A stretch of 64,000 bases of DNA from Rubrivivax sp. (GCA_019635315.1 JAHBZT010000003.1:682001-746000); one strand, 5' to 3'; counted from the stretch's first letter, positions 7,455 to 17,128 are shown. Numbers and translations are program-made. Notes: a model not told the origin generated them from the letters alone.

Positions 7455-10031
7455 ATGAGCACGCCTGCCGCCCCGCCCGCCCTGCCGGACCGCTTGCGCT
7501 TCGGCCGCTTCGAGTTGCGCCCGCAGGAACAGCGCCTGCTCGCCGACGGCGAGCCGGTCGCGCTGGGCGGCCGTGCCTTCGACCTGCTCCTCGCGCTGGC
7601 GCGGCGGCCGGGCGAGCTGCTGACGCGCAACGAGCTGATCGAGCAGGTGTGGCCCGGCCGCGTGGTCGAGGAGAACAACCTCAGCGTGCAGGTCAACGCG
7701 CTGCGCAAGGTGCTGGGCGGCGAGTGGCTGGCCACCGTGCCGGGACGCGGCTACCGCTTCGTCGCGCCCGTCGTGCCGGTCGCGCCGGCATCGTCGCCGG
7801 CGCCGGCGGACGAACTGTCGCCGCTGCCGCAGACGCACCTGCCCACGCTGCAGCCGCTGCTCGTCGGTCGCAGCGACGACCTCGCGGCGCTGGGCACGCT
7901 GGTCGACCAGCACCGGCTGGTCACCATCGTCGGTGCCGGCGGCATGGGCAAGACGCGGCTCGCGCAGGCGCTGCTGCAGATGCGCGTGGCGGCCTACCCG
8001 CAGGGCGTGTGCTGGATCGAGCTGGGCAGCGTCGACGCCGCGGCGGGCCTGCCCGCCGCCGTGGCCGCGGCGCTGGGCCTGCCGGGGGCACCGGGCCATG
8101 CGCTCGCGCCGCTGGCGCGGGCCGTGGCCCCGCTGCAGATGCTGCTGGCCCTGGACAACGCCGAGCACCTGCTCGACGCCGTGGCCGCGCTGGCCCAGGC
8201 GCTGCTGGACGCGGCGCCCGGCCTGCGCCTGGTGGTCACCAGCCAGGCACCGCTGCGCCTGGCGGCCGAGCGCGTGCTGCGCCTGGGCCCGCTGGCCCTG
8301 CCGCAGGGCCCGCTGCCGGCGCGGCAGGCGCAGGCCTTCGGCGCGGTGGCGCTGTTCTGCGAACGCGCGGCGGCCGCCGACCACCGCTTCGTGCTGAAGG
8401 ACGCCGACGTGCCGGCCGTGATCGAGCTGTGCCGCAGCCTGGACGGCGTCGCGCTGGGCATCGAGCTGGCGGCGGCACGTGCGCCGTCGCTGGGCATCGC
8501 GGGCCTGCAGGCCTCGCTGGCCGACCGCCTGCGCGTGCTGAGCAGCAACCGCGACCGCCGCGCGCCGGCGCGCCAGCAGAGCCTGCGCGCCGCGCTGGAG
8601 TGGAGCGCCGCGCTGCTGGCCCCGGCCGAACAGCAGCTGTTCCGCCGCATGGCGGTGCTGGCCGGCGGCGGCACGCTGGCGCTGGTGCAGCAGGTGGGCA
8701 CGGCCGACGCCGGTGCGGCGGTGGGCGATCCCTGGGAGGTCGTCGATGCGCTCGACCAGCTGGTCCAGCGTTCGCTCGTCGAGCTGCTCAACGACGACGA
8801 GAGCGGCCCGCCGCGCTACCGCCTGCTCGAGTCGCCGCGTGCGCTGGCGCTGGAGCAGCTGCGCGCCAGCGGCGAGGAGCCGGCGGTGCGGCTGCGCCAT
8901 GCCCACGGCGTGCTGGCCGAGTTCGACCGCGCCCAGGCCGACCTGCAGGCAGGCCGGCTCGGCCTGCTGGCGTGGCGCCGCCGCCGCCTGGCGGAGCTGC
9001 CGAATGCCCGCGAGGCGATCGCGCAGGCGCGGCAGCAGGGCCTGGCGGCGCTGGAGCTGGCGCTGGCCAGCGAGGTGCTGACCGTGGCGCCGCACGACGA
9101 GCGGCTGCAGCTCGTCGATCGCTGCGAGCAGCTGATCGCCGGCCAGGCGCCGGCTGCAGCGCTGGACAGCGACCGCGTCTACCGCGCCTGGCGCGCGATC
9201 AGCACCGCGCTGGCCAACCTGCAGCCGGCGCGCAGCCTGGCCGCGGCGCGCGAGGCCCTGGTGCTGGCGCGCCGGCTGGACGAGGGCGCGGCCGAGCGCC
9301 GGCGCCTGTACGACACGCTGTGCACCGTCGCCCACATGCTCACCGACGAGGACAAGGGCACGCAGGCCGAGCCGCTGCTGCGCGAGGCGCTGGCGCTGGC
9401 TTCGCCGGACTGGCCGCCGGTGACGCAGCGCGTGGCGCTGCGCGCGCAGGCCAGCCTGGCCACCGTGCGGGGCGCCGCGCGCGAGGCGCTGGCGCTGTAC
9501 CGCCGCCTGCTGGCGCTGGACCGCGTGGCCGGCGAGTCCGGCCTGACGACGCTGGTCAACGTCGCCAATGCGGAACTCGCCAGCGGTGACGCGGCCGCCG
9601 CGGTCGCCACCGGCCTGCGCCTGGTCGAGCAGCTGCGCGACCCGCGCAGCGCGTCGCTGCTGGTGCACGCGCGCATCAACCTGGCGGCGGCGCTCCTGGC
9701 GCTCGACGACACCACGGCCGCGCGCGAGGTGGTGCGGCAGATGCTGGCGGCGGCGCCGCGCCCGCGCATCCCCGCCTGGTGCGTCGATGTCTTCGCGCTG
9801 CTCGCGGCGCTGGAAGGCCGGCACGAGGCGGCGGCGCAGCTGGCCGGCGCCGCCGATGCGCGCTACGAGGCGGCGGCCGACCGACGCCAGTTCAACGAGG
9901 AGCGCGCGCACGAGCGCACGCTGTCGCTGCTGGGTGCGGCCTGCGACGCGACGGCGCTCGCGGCGCTGCGCGAACAGGGGTGCACGCTGGCCGACGCCGA
10001 GCTGGCCGTCCTGGCGCTGGCCGCCGCCTGA
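7455..10031 (+). CDS. winged-helix transcriptional regulator with NB-ARC/AAA-type ATPase domain
   Basis: An 858-aa regulator. Residues 12-107 form an OmpR/PhoB-type winged helix (FGRFELRPQEQRLLADGEPV ... ELIEQVWPGRVVEENNLSVQVNAL..VPGRGYRF) without a receiver domain. A P-loop ATPase follows with Walker A GAGGMGKTRLAQALL near 159, Walker B-like LLALDNAEHLLDA, and sensor-like LRLVVTSQAPLRL. From about residue 500 on, Ala/Leu/Arg-rich TPR-like helices may form the sensing domain. This layout matches DNA-binding STAND-type activators common in Burkholderiales. The ATG at 7455 is chosen because the winged helix begins just after it. It is monocistronic and converges on the LON-domain gene; the signal and targets are unknown. 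Confidence 0.85.
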   Translation: MSTPAAPPALPDRLRFGRFELRPQEQRLLADGEPVALGGRAFDLLLALARRPGELLTRNELIEQVWPGRVVEENNLSVQVNALRKVLGGEWLATVPGRGYRFVAPVVPVAPASSPAPADELSPLPQTHLPTLQPLLVGRSDDLAALGTLVDQHRLVTIVGAGGMGKTRLAQALLQMRVAAYPQGVCWIELGSVDAAAGLPAAVAAALGLPGAPGHALAPLARAVAPLQMLLALDNAEHLLDAVAALAQALLDAAPGLRLVVTSQAPLRLAAERVLRLGPLALPQGPLPARQAQAFGAVALFCERAAAADHRFVLKDADVPAVIELCRSLDGVALGIELAAARAPSLGIAGLQASLADRLRVLSSNRDRRAPARQQSLRAALEWSAALLAPAEQQLFRRMAVLAGGGTLALVQQVGTADAGAAVGDPWEVVDALDQLVQRSLVELLNDDESGPPRYRLLESPRALALEQLRASGEEPAVRLRHAHGVLAEFDRAQADLQAGRLGLLAWRRRRLAELPNAREAIAQARQQGLAALELALASEVLTVAPHDERLQLVDRCEQLIAGQAPAAALDSDRVYRAWRAISTALANLQPARSLAAAREALVLARRLDEGAAERRRLYDTLCTVAHMLTDEDKGTQAEPLLREALALASPDWPPVTQRVALRAQASLATVRGAAREALALYRRLLALDRVAGESGLTTLVNVANAELASGDAAAAVATGLRLVEQLRDPRSASLLVHARINLAAALLALDDTTAAREVVRQMLAAAPRPRIPAWCVDVFALLAALEGRHEAAAQLAGAADARYEAAADRRQFNEERAHERTLSLLGAACDATALAALREQGCTLADAELAVLALAAA

Positions 10032-10076
10032 CACGCGGCGCGGCGCGGGACTCGGCGCGCGGCGCCGGCGGCTCGA

Positions 10077-10718
10077 TCAGCCGACGACGACCTTCTTGTC
10101 GCGCAGGAAGCCGTCGACCAGCGACAGGCGGATCACCGGGTCGTCCAGCTCCATCAGCTTCTGCTTGGCGGCCAGCGACACCGGCAGCAGCTCGCACCAG
10201 CGGTTGGCCACCCAGCCGGCATCGTCCAGCCGGTAGGGCTCGGCGAACGGACGCTTGTCCTGCTGCTGCAGCTTGCGGATGGCCTCGGCCAGCGCCTGCA
10301 CGGTGGCCAGCATCGCCGGGCCGGGCAGGCGCGGCGGGTCGTCGGGCACGCGCTCGGCCGGCGCCTCCCACAGCCCGCTGGGGCGCTGCGTCGCCGGCCC
10401 GGTCAGGCGGAAGCGGCTGCCGCCGATGCAGCGCAGGCGCAGGATGCCGGCCTGCTCGGCGTCGACCTCGTCGATGTGCGCGAGCACGCCGACCTGCTCG
10501 AGCTCGACCTTCGTGCTGCGCCCGGCCTCGCTGCCCTGGCGCAGGCAGATCACGCCGAAGGGCTGCTGCGTGCGCAGGCATTCGCTGACCAGGTCCAGGT
10601 AGCGGGCCTCGAAGACCTTCAGCCCGAGCAGCGCGCCGGGAAACAGCACGGTCTGCAGCGGAAACAGCGGCAGCGGGCTCGGCAGTCCGCCCGCGTCCGG
10701 GGCCGGTGCTTCACTCAC
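10077..10718 (-). CDS. LON peptidase substrate-binding domain protein
   Basis: A 213-residue stand-alone LON N-terminal domain. Characteristic N-terminal features are LPLFPLQTVLFPGALLGLKVFEARYLDLVSECL (read here in two pieces, residues 17-36 and 37-50), followed by the beta-strand core FGVICLRQG. It lacks the AAA ATPase and Ser-Lys protease of Lon, so it is probably a substrate-binding or adaptor-like protein; the exact role is unknown. It is last in a minus-strand run nadK-recN-rapZ-LON, with 14 bp separating it from rapZ. It converges on the regulator at 7455-10031, leaving 45 bp of G+C-rich sequence without an obvious T-tract terminator. Confidence 0.88.
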   Translation of the reverse strand: MSEAPAPDAGGLPSPLPLFPLQTVLFPGALLGLKVFEARYLDLVSECLRTQQPFGVICLRQGSEAGRSTKVELEQVGVLAHIDEVDAEQAGILRLRCIGGSRFRLTGPATQRPSGLWEAPAERVPDDPPRLPGPAMLATVQALAEAIRKLQQQDKRPFAEPYRLDDAGWVANRWCELLPVSLAAKQKLMELDDPVIRLSLVDGFLRDKKVVVG

Positions 10719-10732
10719 GCGTCATCCCGGGC

Positions 10733-11665
10733 TCACTCGCGCGCGTCCAGCTCGCGGTGGCGCACCAGCGTCGCCCAGCGGTCGTCGAAGCGCGGCGCCA
10801 GCCACTGCACGCCGTAGACCGAGCGATGCTGGCCGCCGGTGCAGCCCAGCGCCACCGTCAGGTAGCTGCGCTGGTCGTCCTCGAAGTTGGGCAGCCAGCG
10901 TTCCAGGAAGCCCTGGATCTGCGCCAGCATCTCGCCGACCTCCGGCTGCTGCGCCAGGTACTCGGCCACCGGCGCGTCGCGCCCGGTCAGCGGCCGCAGC
11001 TCGCGGATGTAGAAGGGGTTGGGCAGCACGCGCAGGTCGAATACGAAGTCGGCGTCCAGCGGCACGCCATGCTTGAACGCGAAGCTCTCGAAGACCAGCG
11101 TCAGCGACGCTTCGCGCGCGCCGACGAGCTGGCGCACCCAGTTGCGCAGCAGCGCCGGGCGCAGCTGGCTGGTGTCGATGACGGTGGAGACCTCGCGCAG
11201 CCCGGCCAGCAGCTCGCGTTCGAGCTCGATGGCCTCGATCAGCGCGCGCGAGCCGTCGCCCCCGGCGTGCACCGCGGTCAGCGGGTGCGGCCGGCGCGTC
11301 TCCGAGAAGCGGCGCACCAGCGCGTCGGTCGTCGCGTCCAGGAACAGTGGGCGGATGCGCACGCCCTCGCCGCGCAGCTGCTCGATCAGCGGCACCAGCG
11401 CCGGCAGCGACGACGCGGTGCGCACGTCCACCGCCACCGCCACGCGGCGCGAGAAACGCTCGTGCTCCAGGCGGATGAAGTCGCGCAGCAGCTCCGGCGG
11501 CAGGTTGTCGACGCAGAAGTAGCCGGCGTCCTCCAGCGCGTGCAGCGCGACCGACTTGCCGGAACCCGAGATGCCGGTGACGAGGATGACCTCGTCGCGT
11601 TCGCCGCGCTCGCCACGCGCCTCGGCGCCGTCGCCGTCGCCGTCGCCGGTCAGCGCAGTGGGCAT
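10733..11665 (-). CDS. rapZ: RNase adapter protein RapZ
   Basis: RapZ is a cytosolic nucleotide-binding adapter. In enterobacteria it directs RNase E to the sRNA GlmZ and so controls glucosamine-6-phosphate synthase; in other groups it is the YvcJ/RapZ P-loop protein. Walker A is TGISGSGKS (about residues 30-38), then [12 protein letters not shown] and the C-terminal [10 protein letters not shown] signature. Length is 310 aa from the ATG at 11665; a GTG at 11683 would add six residues. The N-terminal GDGDGDG segment is encoded by a short hexanucleotide tandem repeat (about 11627-11648) and is longer than in most homologues. It lies between recN and the LON-domain gene in the same operon. Confidence 0.92.
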   Translation of the reverse strand: MPTALTGDGDGDGAEARGERGERDEVILVTGISGSGKSVALHALEDAGYFCVDNLPPELLRDFIRLEHERFSRRVAVAVDVRTASSLPALVPLIEQLRGEGVRIRPLFLDATTDALVRRFSETRRPHPLTAVHAGGDGSRALIEAIELERELLAGLREVSTVIDTSQLRPALLRNWVRQLVGAREASLTLVFESFAFKHGVPLDADFVFDLRVLPNPFYIRELRPLTGRDAPVAEYLAQQPEVGEMLAQIQGFLERWLPNFEDDQRSYLTVALGCTGGQHRSVYGVQWLAPRFDDRWATLVRHRELDARE

Positions 11666-11699
11666 CGCCGTCAGCTCGCTCACCGTACCGGCCCCATCG

Positions 11700-13364
11700 T
11701 CAACGCACGCCGGCACCACCGAGCAGCGCCTGCGCATGCGCGGTGCCCGACAGCCGCTCGCCGCCGAGCATGCGCGCGACCTCGGCCACGCGCGCCTCGC
11801 CGTCCACCGGCCGCACCTCCGACAGCGTCTGCCGGCCCTGCAGCGACTTGCTGACGACGAAGTGGCGGTCGGCGCAGGCGGCGACCTGCGCCAGGTGCGT
11901 GACCGCCAGCACCTGGCTGCTGGCGCCGAGCTGCTTCATCAGCCGGCCCACCGCGTCGGCGACCGTGCCGCCGACGCCGGCGTCGATTTCGTCGAAGATC
12001 AGCGTCGGCGGCGCGGCGTCGCCTGGCGTCCCACCCGCCTGCGCGGTGGTGACGGCGATCGCCAGCGCCAGCCGCGACAGTTCGCCGCCCGAGGCCACCT
12101 TGGCCAGCGCGCGTGGCGTGCTGCCGGCATGGCCGGCCACGCGCAGCTCCACCGTCTCCAGCCCGAAGGCCTGCGGCTCGTCCTGCGCCAGCAGCGCGAC
12201 CTCGAAGCGGCCGCCGGCCATGCCCAGCTGCTGCATCGCCTGCGTGACCGCGGCGGCCAGCTTGGGCGCCGCCTTGCGGCGCAGTTTCGAGATGCGTTCG
12301 GCCTCGGCGCGCCAGGCGCGTTCGGCGGCCTGTGCCGCACGCTCCAGGCCGTCGAGGTCGGCCGCGGCGTCGAGCTGGCGCAGTTCCTCGCGCCAGCCGG
12401 CCAGCAGCGCCGGCAGCTCGGCCGGCGCGCGGCGGTAGCGGCGCGCCAGCGAGATCCACGCCGCCAGCCGCGCGTCCAGCTCGGCCAGGCGCTCGGGGTC
12501 GGGCTCGCTGCGGCCCAGGTAGGCATTCAGCGTGTGCGCCGCGTCTTCGAGCTGCGCCTGCGCGCCGCGCAGCACCTCGGCGACGGCGCCGAGCTCGGCA
12601 TCGAAACGCTGCACCTCGTCGAGCGCGTCGATCGCGCGCGCGAGCAGCGTCTCGGCGCTGGCATCGTCGTCGGCGATCGCGGACAGCGCGGCCCGCGCGC
12701 CGTCCAGCAGGGCCTGGCCGTGCGACAGGCGCTGGTGTTCGGCGTTGAGCGCCTCCCACTCGTCGCCGCCCGGCGCCAGCCGGTCGAGCTCGCCGACTTG
12801 CCAGGCCAGGCGCTCGCGTTCGCGCTCCAGCGTGTCGCGGCGCGCGCGCGCCTCGTCCAGCGCCGCGCGTGCCGTGCGCCAGGCCACCCAGGCGGCCTGC
12901 AGCGCCGCGGTGTCGGCGCCGGCCTGCGCGTCCAGCAGCGCGCGCACGGCAGCCGGGCGCGTCAGGCTCTGCCAGGCATGCTGGCCGTGGATGTCCACCA
13001 GGTGGTCGGCCGCCTCGCGCAGCTGCGCGACGGTGGCCGGGCTGCCGTTGATCCAGGCGCGGCTGCGGCCCTGGGCGTCGACGCTGCGGCGCAGCAGCAG
13101 CGTGTCGTCGGCGGCGAAGCCGGCCTCGTCCAGCCACGGCCGCAGTGAGGCCGGCGCATCGAACTCGGCCGCCACCTCGGCACGCGCCGCGCCCTCGCGC
13201 ACGATGGCGGCGTCGGCGCGTGCGCCCAGCGCGAGCTGCAGCGCGTCGACGAGGATGGACTTGCCGGCGCCGGTCTCGCCGGTGAGCACCGTGAAGCCGG
13301 GGCCCAGCTCCACCTCCAGCGCCGCGACGATGACCACGTCGCGCAGGCTCAGGCGGCGCAGCAT
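11700..13364 (-). CDS. recN: DNA repair protein RecN
   Basis: RecN is an SMC-like ATPase acting early in double-strand-break repair. The 554-aa product starts [20 protein letters not shown]. Walker A is [15 protein letters not shown] near 28-42, a long coiled-coil centre runs from about 150 to 370, the ABC signature is [14 protein letters not shown], and Walker B is [12 protein letters not shown]. Full length for the family. Its ATG overlaps the nadK TGA by one base (TGATG), so the two are translationally coupled. No LexA-type box was identified in front of nadK, so SOS control is not demonstrated here. Confidence 0.96.
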   Translation of the reverse strand: MLRRLSLRDVVIVAALEVELGPGFTVLTGETGAGKSILVDALQLALGARADAAIVREGAARAEVAAEFDAPASLRPWLDEAGFAADDTLLLRRSVDAQGRSRAWINGSPATVAQLREAADHLVDIHGQHAWQSLTRPAAVRALLDAQAGADTAALQAAWVAWRTARAALDEARARRDTLERERERLAWQVGELDRLAPGGDEWEALNAEHQRLSHGQALLDGARAALSAIADDDASAETLLARAIDALDEVQRFDAELGAVAEVLRGAQAQLEDAAHTLNAYLGRSEPDPERLAELDARLAAWISLARRYRRAPAELPALLAGWREELRQLDAAADLDGLERAAQAAERAWRAEAERISKLRRKAAPKLAAAVTQAMQQLGMAGGRFEVALLAQDEPQAFGLETVELRVAGHAGSTPRALAKVASGGELSRLALAIAVTTAQAGGTPGDAAPPTLIFDEIDAGVGGTVADAVGRLMKQLGASSQVLAVTHLAQVAACADRHFVVSKSLQGRQTLSEVRPVDGEARVAEVARMLGGERLSGTAHAQALLGGAGVR

Positions 13365-14239
13365 CAGCCGACCCCTTCGTACCAGCGCAGCTTGCGCCGC
13401 AGCGTGGCGTAGTAGCTCCAGCCGCGCGGGTGCAGGAAGCGCACCTTGAAGGCCGAGCGCCGCACCCGCACCTGGTCGCCGTGCATCAGGCTGGCGACGT
13501 TGTGCATGTCGAAGTTGGCCGACACGTCCTTGCCGGCGACGATGCCGATGTGCACCTCGCCGGCATCGGGCAGCACGATGGGCCGGTTGGACAGCGTGTG
13601 GCTCGCGATCGGCAGCAGCACCCAGCCGGCGATGCCCGGGTGCAGGATGGGCCCGCCGGCCGACAGCGCATAGGCCGTGCTGCCGGTGGGCGTGGCGACG
13701 ATGAGGCCGTCGGCGCGGATGTTGGCGACGAAGTCGCCGTCGACGTCCACGCGCACCTCCAGCATGCTGGCGCTGGCGCCGCGGCTGACGACGACGTCGT
13801 TCAGCGACAGCCCGTCGAAGATGCGCTGGCCGTCGCGCCAGACATCGCCTTCCAGCATCGAGCGATGCTCTTCCTCGTAGTCGCCAGCGACGATGGGCGC
13901 CAGCGCCTCGCGGTACTGGCCGACCGGGATGTCGGTGATGAAGCCCAGCCGGCCCTGGTTGATGCCGACCAGCGGCAGGTGACAGCGCGCCAGTTCGCGC
14001 GCGATGCCCAGCATGGTGCCGTCGCCACCGACGACGACGGCGAAATCACAGCGCTGGCCGGCCTGTGCCGGCGTCACGGTGTCGAAGCCGGCGACGCCAG
14101 TGGCCTCGGCCGTCTCGCGGTCGAACGAAACCTCGATGCCGAGGTCGACGAGGAAATGCGCCAGCTCCTCGAGCACCGGCCGGATGCCGCGCGCCTGGTA
14201 CTTGCCCACGATCGCGGCATGACGGAAGGCAGACGGCAT
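13364..14239 (-). CDS. nadK: NAD kinase
   Basis: Phosphorylates NAD to NADP in the cytosol. The 291-aa product has the diagnostic GGDGT at residues 71-75, [14 protein letters not shown] near 91, the NAD-binding LNDVVV near 146, and [21 protein letters not shown], all as in bacterial NAD kinases. It is first in the minus-strand operon nadK-recN-rapZ-LON and diverges from hrcA over 83 bp. The nadK-recN / hrcA arrangement is common in Betaproteobacteria and supports the identity of all three genes. Confidence 0.97.
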   Translation of the reverse strand: MPSAFRHAAIVGKYQARGIRPVLEELAHFLVDLGIEVSFDRETAEATGVAGFDTVTPAQAGQRCDFAVVVGGDGTMLGIARELARCHLPLVGINQGRLGFITDIPVGQYREALAPIVAGDYEEEHRSMLEGDVWRDGQRIFDGLSLNDVVVSRGASASMLEVRVDVDGDFVANIRADGLIVATPTGSTAYALSAGGPILHPGIAGWVLLPIASHTLSNRPIVLPDAGEVHIGIVAGKDVSANFDMHNVASLMHGDQVRVRRSAFKVRFLHPRGWSYYATLRRKLRWYEGVG

Positions 14240-14309
14240 GCGGCAGATTACACCATAGGGGTTCGTGCGAAGCGGGTCCGGCCGACCCCCTGCGGGCAGG
14301 GTCCTTTCC

Positions 14310-14315
14310 TACAAT
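14310..14315 (+). promoter_or_regulatory. candidate -10 element of hrcA
   Basis: TACAAT lies seven bases before the hrcA ATG. No good -35 hexamer and no CIRCE inverted repeat (TTAGCACTC / GAGTGCTAA) were found in the 83-bp nadK-hrcA gap. If used, transcription would begin at or next to the start codon. Confidence 0.4.
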
Positions 14316-14322
14316 CGGCGCC

Positions 14323-15354
14323 ATGCTCGACGACCGCGCCCGCACGCTGCTGAAGACGCTGGTGGAGCGCTACATCGCCGAGGGCACGCCGGTGGGTTCG
14401 CGCACGCTGGCGCGCGCCAGCGGGCTGGACCTCTCGCCGGCGACCATCCGCAACGTGATGGCCGACCTGGAGGAGCTGGGCCTGATCGCCAGCCCGCACA
14501 CCAGCGCCGGCCGCGTGCCCACCGCGCGCGGCTACCGCCTCTTCGTCGACACCATGCTGACCGCGCGGCCGCTGGACCTGCAGCATCCGCCGCCGGAGGT
14601 GGCCGCGGCGCGCGAGCAACTGCACCCCGACCAGCCGCAGCGCGTGATCACGCAGGCCGCGTCGCTGCTGTCCAGCCTCAGCCACTTCGTCGGCGTCGTC
14701 ACCGCGCCGCGCAAGGCCAGCGTCTTCCGCCACATCGAATTCCTGCGCCTGGGCGAGCGGCGCGTGCTGGTCATCATCGTCGCGCCCGACGGCGACGTGC
14801 AGAACCGCGTGATCTTCACCGCGCGCGACTACACGCAGGGCGAGCTGGTGGAGGCCACGAACTACCTGAATGCGCACTACGGCGGCCTCACCATCGAGGA
14901 GGTGCGCGAGCGGCTCAAGCTGGAGATCGACGCGCTGCGCGTGGAGATCGCGGCGCTGATGCAGGCCGCGGTGCAGGCCGGCAGCGAGGCGCTGGCCGAG
15001 AGCAGCGAGAAGGTCGTCGTCAGCGGCGAGCGCAACCTGCTCGCGGTGCAGGACTTCGGCAGCGACATGGGCAGCCTGCGCCGGCTGTTCGACATGTTCG
15101 AGCAGAAGGCCGAGCTGATGCGGCTGCTGGACGTCTCCAGCCGCGCCGAGGGCGTGCGCATCTTCATCGGCGGCGAGAGCCAGGTCGTGCCCTTCGAGGC
15201 GCTGTCGGTGGTCAGCGCGCCCTACGAGGTCGACGGCCGCGTCGTCGGCACGCTGGGCGTCATCGGCCCCACGCGCATGCCCTACGACCGCATGATCCAG
15301 ATCGTCGACATCACGGCGCGGCTGGTCGGCAACGCGCTGTCGGCCAAGCCCTGA
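14323..15354 (+). CDS. hrcA: heat-inducible transcriptional repressor HrcA
   Basis: HrcA represses groESL/dnaK-type heat-shock operons by binding CIRCE elements. The 343-aa product begins [20 protein letters not shown]. It has the winged helix [33 protein letters not shown], typical of the family (residues 20-55), followed by [20 protein letters not shown], then the GAF-like and dimerisation domains ([15 protein letters not shown] near the C-terminus). The start at 14323 is fixed by homology at the N-terminus. It diverges from nadK and converges on the nitroreductase gene. No CIRCE box is seen at its own promoter, so autoregulation through CIRCE is not supported here. Confidence 0.96.
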   Translation: MLDDRARTLLKTLVERYIAEGTPVGSRTLARASGLDLSPATIRNVMADLEELGLIASPHTSAGRVPTARGYRLFVDTMLTARPLDLQHPPPEVAAAREQLHPDQPQRVITQAASLLSSLSHFVGVVTAPRKASVFRHIEFLRLGERRVLVIIVAPDGDVQNRVIFTARDYTQGELVEATNYLNAHYGGLTIEEVRERLKLEIDALRVEIAALMQAAVQAGSEALAESSEKVVVSGERNLLAVQDFGSDMGSLRRLFDMFEQKAELMRLLDVSSRAEGVRIFIGGESQVVPFEALSVVSAPYEVDGRVVGTLGVIGPTRMPYDRMIQIVDITARLVGNALSAKP

Positions 15355-15400
15355 GCGCGTGCGCGGCCGGCGCGGCCGCCGCGGCCGGCGGCTCGCGGGC

Positions 15401-16051
15401 TCAGCCTGCAGCCTTCGGCAAGCCCACGGTCTGCGACAGCAGCACCTGGTGCTCGTGCGGCAGGCCCAGCGCGTCGGCGATCGCGCCGCGGTCGATCCAG
15501 GCGCGCAGCACGGTCGCCAGGCCGGCGCTGGCGCAGTACAGGTAGACGTTCTGCGCGATCGCACCGGCGGCCACCGAGGCGAAGCTCTCGCGCTGCGCCC
15601 CCGGCACCAGGCCCATGCGGCCGTGGTCGGCGACGAAGACCAGGTCCAGCGGCGCATCGTCGACGAAGTCCTGGTAGCCGGTGACGCCGCGCAGATCCGC
15701 CGGCGCCACCAGGCGCAGCGCATGCGCGGCGGCGTCGTACAGGTAGGCGCCTTCGGGCAGCGCGACATAGAGGTCGATCTCCTGCGCGCCCAGCGCCGAC
15801 GGCGCGGTGCGCCCGCCGCCTTCGCGGTTGATGCCCCAGGCCGCCCACAGCAGCGCCGAGAGCTGCGCCGCCGGCAGCGCGTCGGGCGCGAATTCGCGCG
15901 CCGAGGCGCGCGCGGCCAGCGCGGCCATCAGCGGCAGGCCGCCGGCGCGTGGCGGCGGCGGCAGGGTGATGGTCGGCGCGCCCTCGCCGAGCGCGGGGCG
16001 CGGACGCAGGCGGCCCATCGCGCCCAGCGCCAGCTTGGTCAGCAGGTTCAT
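15401..16051 (-). CDS. SagB/ThcOx-type nitroreductase family protein
   Basis: A 216-aa flavin-dependent nitroreductase-like protein. Recognisable parts are PPPRAGGLPLMAALAARAS at the start of the fold, REFAPDALPAAQLSALLWAAWGINR (residues 55-80), and the C-terminal QNVYLYCASAGLATVLRAW that forms the FMN pocket. The family binds FMN and uses NAD(P)H or oxidises peptide-like substrates; the substrate here is unknown. The ATG at 16051 is preferred because the conserved region starts soon after it. It converges on hrcA with 46 bp between stops, including the inverted repeat GCCGGC...GCCGGC, but there is no T-tract. Confidence 0.82.
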   Translation of the reverse strand: MNLLTKLALGAMGRLRPRPALGEGAPTITLPPPPRAGGLPLMAALAARASAREFAPDALPAAQLSALLWAAWGINREGGGRTAPSALGAQEIDLYVALPEGAYLYDAAAHALRLVAPADLRGVTGYQDFVDDAPLDLVFVADHGRMGLVPGAQRESFASVAAGAIAQNVYLYCASAGLATVLRAWIDRGAIADALGLPHEHQVLLSQTVGLPKAAG

Positions 16052-16142
16052 CGTGTCCCCCGGGGTTGCGCGGCCGGCCTGGCCGCGCAACCCGTCCGCG
16101 CCCAAGCCACCGCTGGCCATCCTGCGCCCGGCCCGCGCCTCC

Positions 16143-16148
16143 TAGAAT
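16143..16148 (+). promoter_or_regulatory. candidate -10 element of the CAU tRNA
   Basis: TAGAAT lies 13 bases upstream of the mature tRNA 5' end, a normal distance for a short precursor leader. No convincing -35 is seen. Confidence 0.45.
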
Positions 16149-16161
16149 GACGTCGCTCAAG

Positions 16162-16238
16162 GGGCCGTTAGCTCAGCTGGTCAGAGCAGAGGACTCATAA
16201 TCCTTTGGTCGTTGGTTCAAGTCCAACACGGCCTACCA
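16162..16238 (+). tRNA. tRNA with CAU anticodon (elongator Met or Ile2)
   Basis: A 77-nt tRNA with encoded CCA and anticodon CAT at 16196-16198. The arms are acceptor GGGCCGT/ACGGCCT, D stem GCTC/GAGC, anticodon stem GAGGA/TCCTT with loop CTCATAA, and T arm GTTGG-TTCAAGT-CCAAC. The first acceptor pair is a G-U wobble. It is not the initiator, because position 1 pairs and the anticodon stem lacks three G-C pairs. C4-G69, C5-G68, G27-U43 and the T loop resemble E. coli tRNA-Ile2, whose C34 is changed to lysidine, more than elongator tRNA-Met. Automated tools would probably call it tRNA-Met. Confidence 0.93.
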
Positions 16239-16338
16239 AAGCCCGCCGGCCGCCACACGACGCCGCGCGTGTCCCGTCGCCCGGCCCGGCACGACGTCCG
16301 GCCCGCCGCCGCCCTGCGGTCCGACGACGCCCGACGCT

Positions 16339-16896
16339 TCAGCCGTGCAGCCGCGACGTGCGCGGCACCGACGCGAGCAGGAAGTCCATCTGGTCGGCCA
16401 CGATGCGGCGGCCGCGCAGGATCATGTCCTCGTGCAGGCTGGGCACGTAGGGCAGGTACAGCAGCGCCATGTGCGCTTCCTCGGGCAGCCGGTTGCCCTT
16501 GCGGCCATTGCAGGCGCGGCAGGCGGTGATGCAGTTCATCCAGCCGTCGGCGCCGCCGCGCGACACCGGCACGATGTGCTCGCGCGTCAGTTCGTCGAAG
16601 CGGAAGCGGCCGCCGCAGTAGGCGCACACATGCCGGTCGCGCACGAAGAGCTTGGGGTTGGACAGCGCAGGCACCGTGCGCCAGGCGCGGCTGGGAACGG
16701 CGCCGCGCACCGCGACGATGGGATGCACCTCGATGCGCGACTGCCGCCCGGTGGCGCGCTGGATGCCGCCGCGCAGCACCTGCGTGCTGCTGCCCAGCGT
16801 CCAGGCGACGGCGTCGCTGGCGTACAGCACGGCCGCCTCCCGCGGGCTGATCCACGCCTGCGGGCGGCCCGACACGTCGAGCTGCAGAACGTCCAT
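16339..16896 (-). CDS. HNH endonuclease
   Basis: A 185-aa HNH nuclease-like protein. The zinc-bound beta-beta-alpha-metal core is CAYCGGRF ... LTREHIVPVSRGGADGWMNC ... CRACNGRKGNR, with the two CxxC pairs and the catalytic His of EHIVP. The N-terminal half (MDVLQLDVSGRPQAWISPRE) is conserved among short chromosomal HNH proteins in Proteobacteria; the cellular role is unknown. The ATG at 16896 is preferred over 16902 and 16932, because a promoter-like pair (TTGAAG, 18 bp, TACGCT at 16932-16903) would start transcription right at it. The gene stands alone between the tRNA and the divergent TetR gene. Confidence 0.88.
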   Translation of the reverse strand: MDVLQLDVSGRPQAWISPREAAVLYASDAVAWTLGSSTQVLRGGIQRATGRQSRIEVHPIVAVRGAVPSRAWRTVPALSNPKLFVRDRHVCAYCGGRFRFDELTREHIVPVSRGGADGWMNCITACRACNGRKGNRLPEEAHMALLYLPYVPSLHEDMILRGRRIVADQMDFLLASVPRTSRLHG

Positions 16897-16902
16897 CCGC
16901 AT

Positions 16903-16932
16903 AGCGTAGCCGATTCGTGTGACGGCCTTCAA
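16903..16932 (-). promoter_or_regulatory. candidate sigma-70 promoter of the HNH gene
   Basis: On the minus strand TTGAAG (16932-16927), an 18-bp spacer and TACGCT (16908-16903) form a plausible sigma-70 pair. The predicted start would be at or next to the ATG at 16896. Confidence 0.4.
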
Positions 16933-17076
16933 TAGCGGGCCATCGGGGGTCTGCCAGGCGGGTTAACCCTTGGTTCGATGCCTTCGATGCTGCGGCGCAG
17001 CACGGTCTCTAGAAGACCGGCCCTAGAAAAAGTCGCCCCTTGTCACATGCGGCCGGCCAGCGCGCCGGCAGAATAG

Positions 17077-17090
17077 AACGAACGTTCGTT
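17077..17090. promoter_or_regulatory. perfect 14-bp palindrome, candidate TetR operator
   Basis: AACGAACGTTCGTT is a perfect palindrome 38 bp upstream of the TTG start of the TetR gene. TetR regulators commonly bind such sites next to their own gene, so it is the likely autoregulatory operator. It may also control the fatty-acid cluster that follows on the same strand. Nearby at 17003-17019 is a smaller inverted repeat (CGGTCT/AGACCG). Confidence 0.7.
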
Positions 17091-17128
17091 TCTGCGCCCG
17101 ACCTGCAACCACCGCCTCCCGACCGGCC

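Noticed and set aside
14240-14322. CIRCE element controlling hrcA
   Set aside because: No TTAGCACTC/GAGTGCTAA-type inverted repeat occurs between nadK and hrcA.
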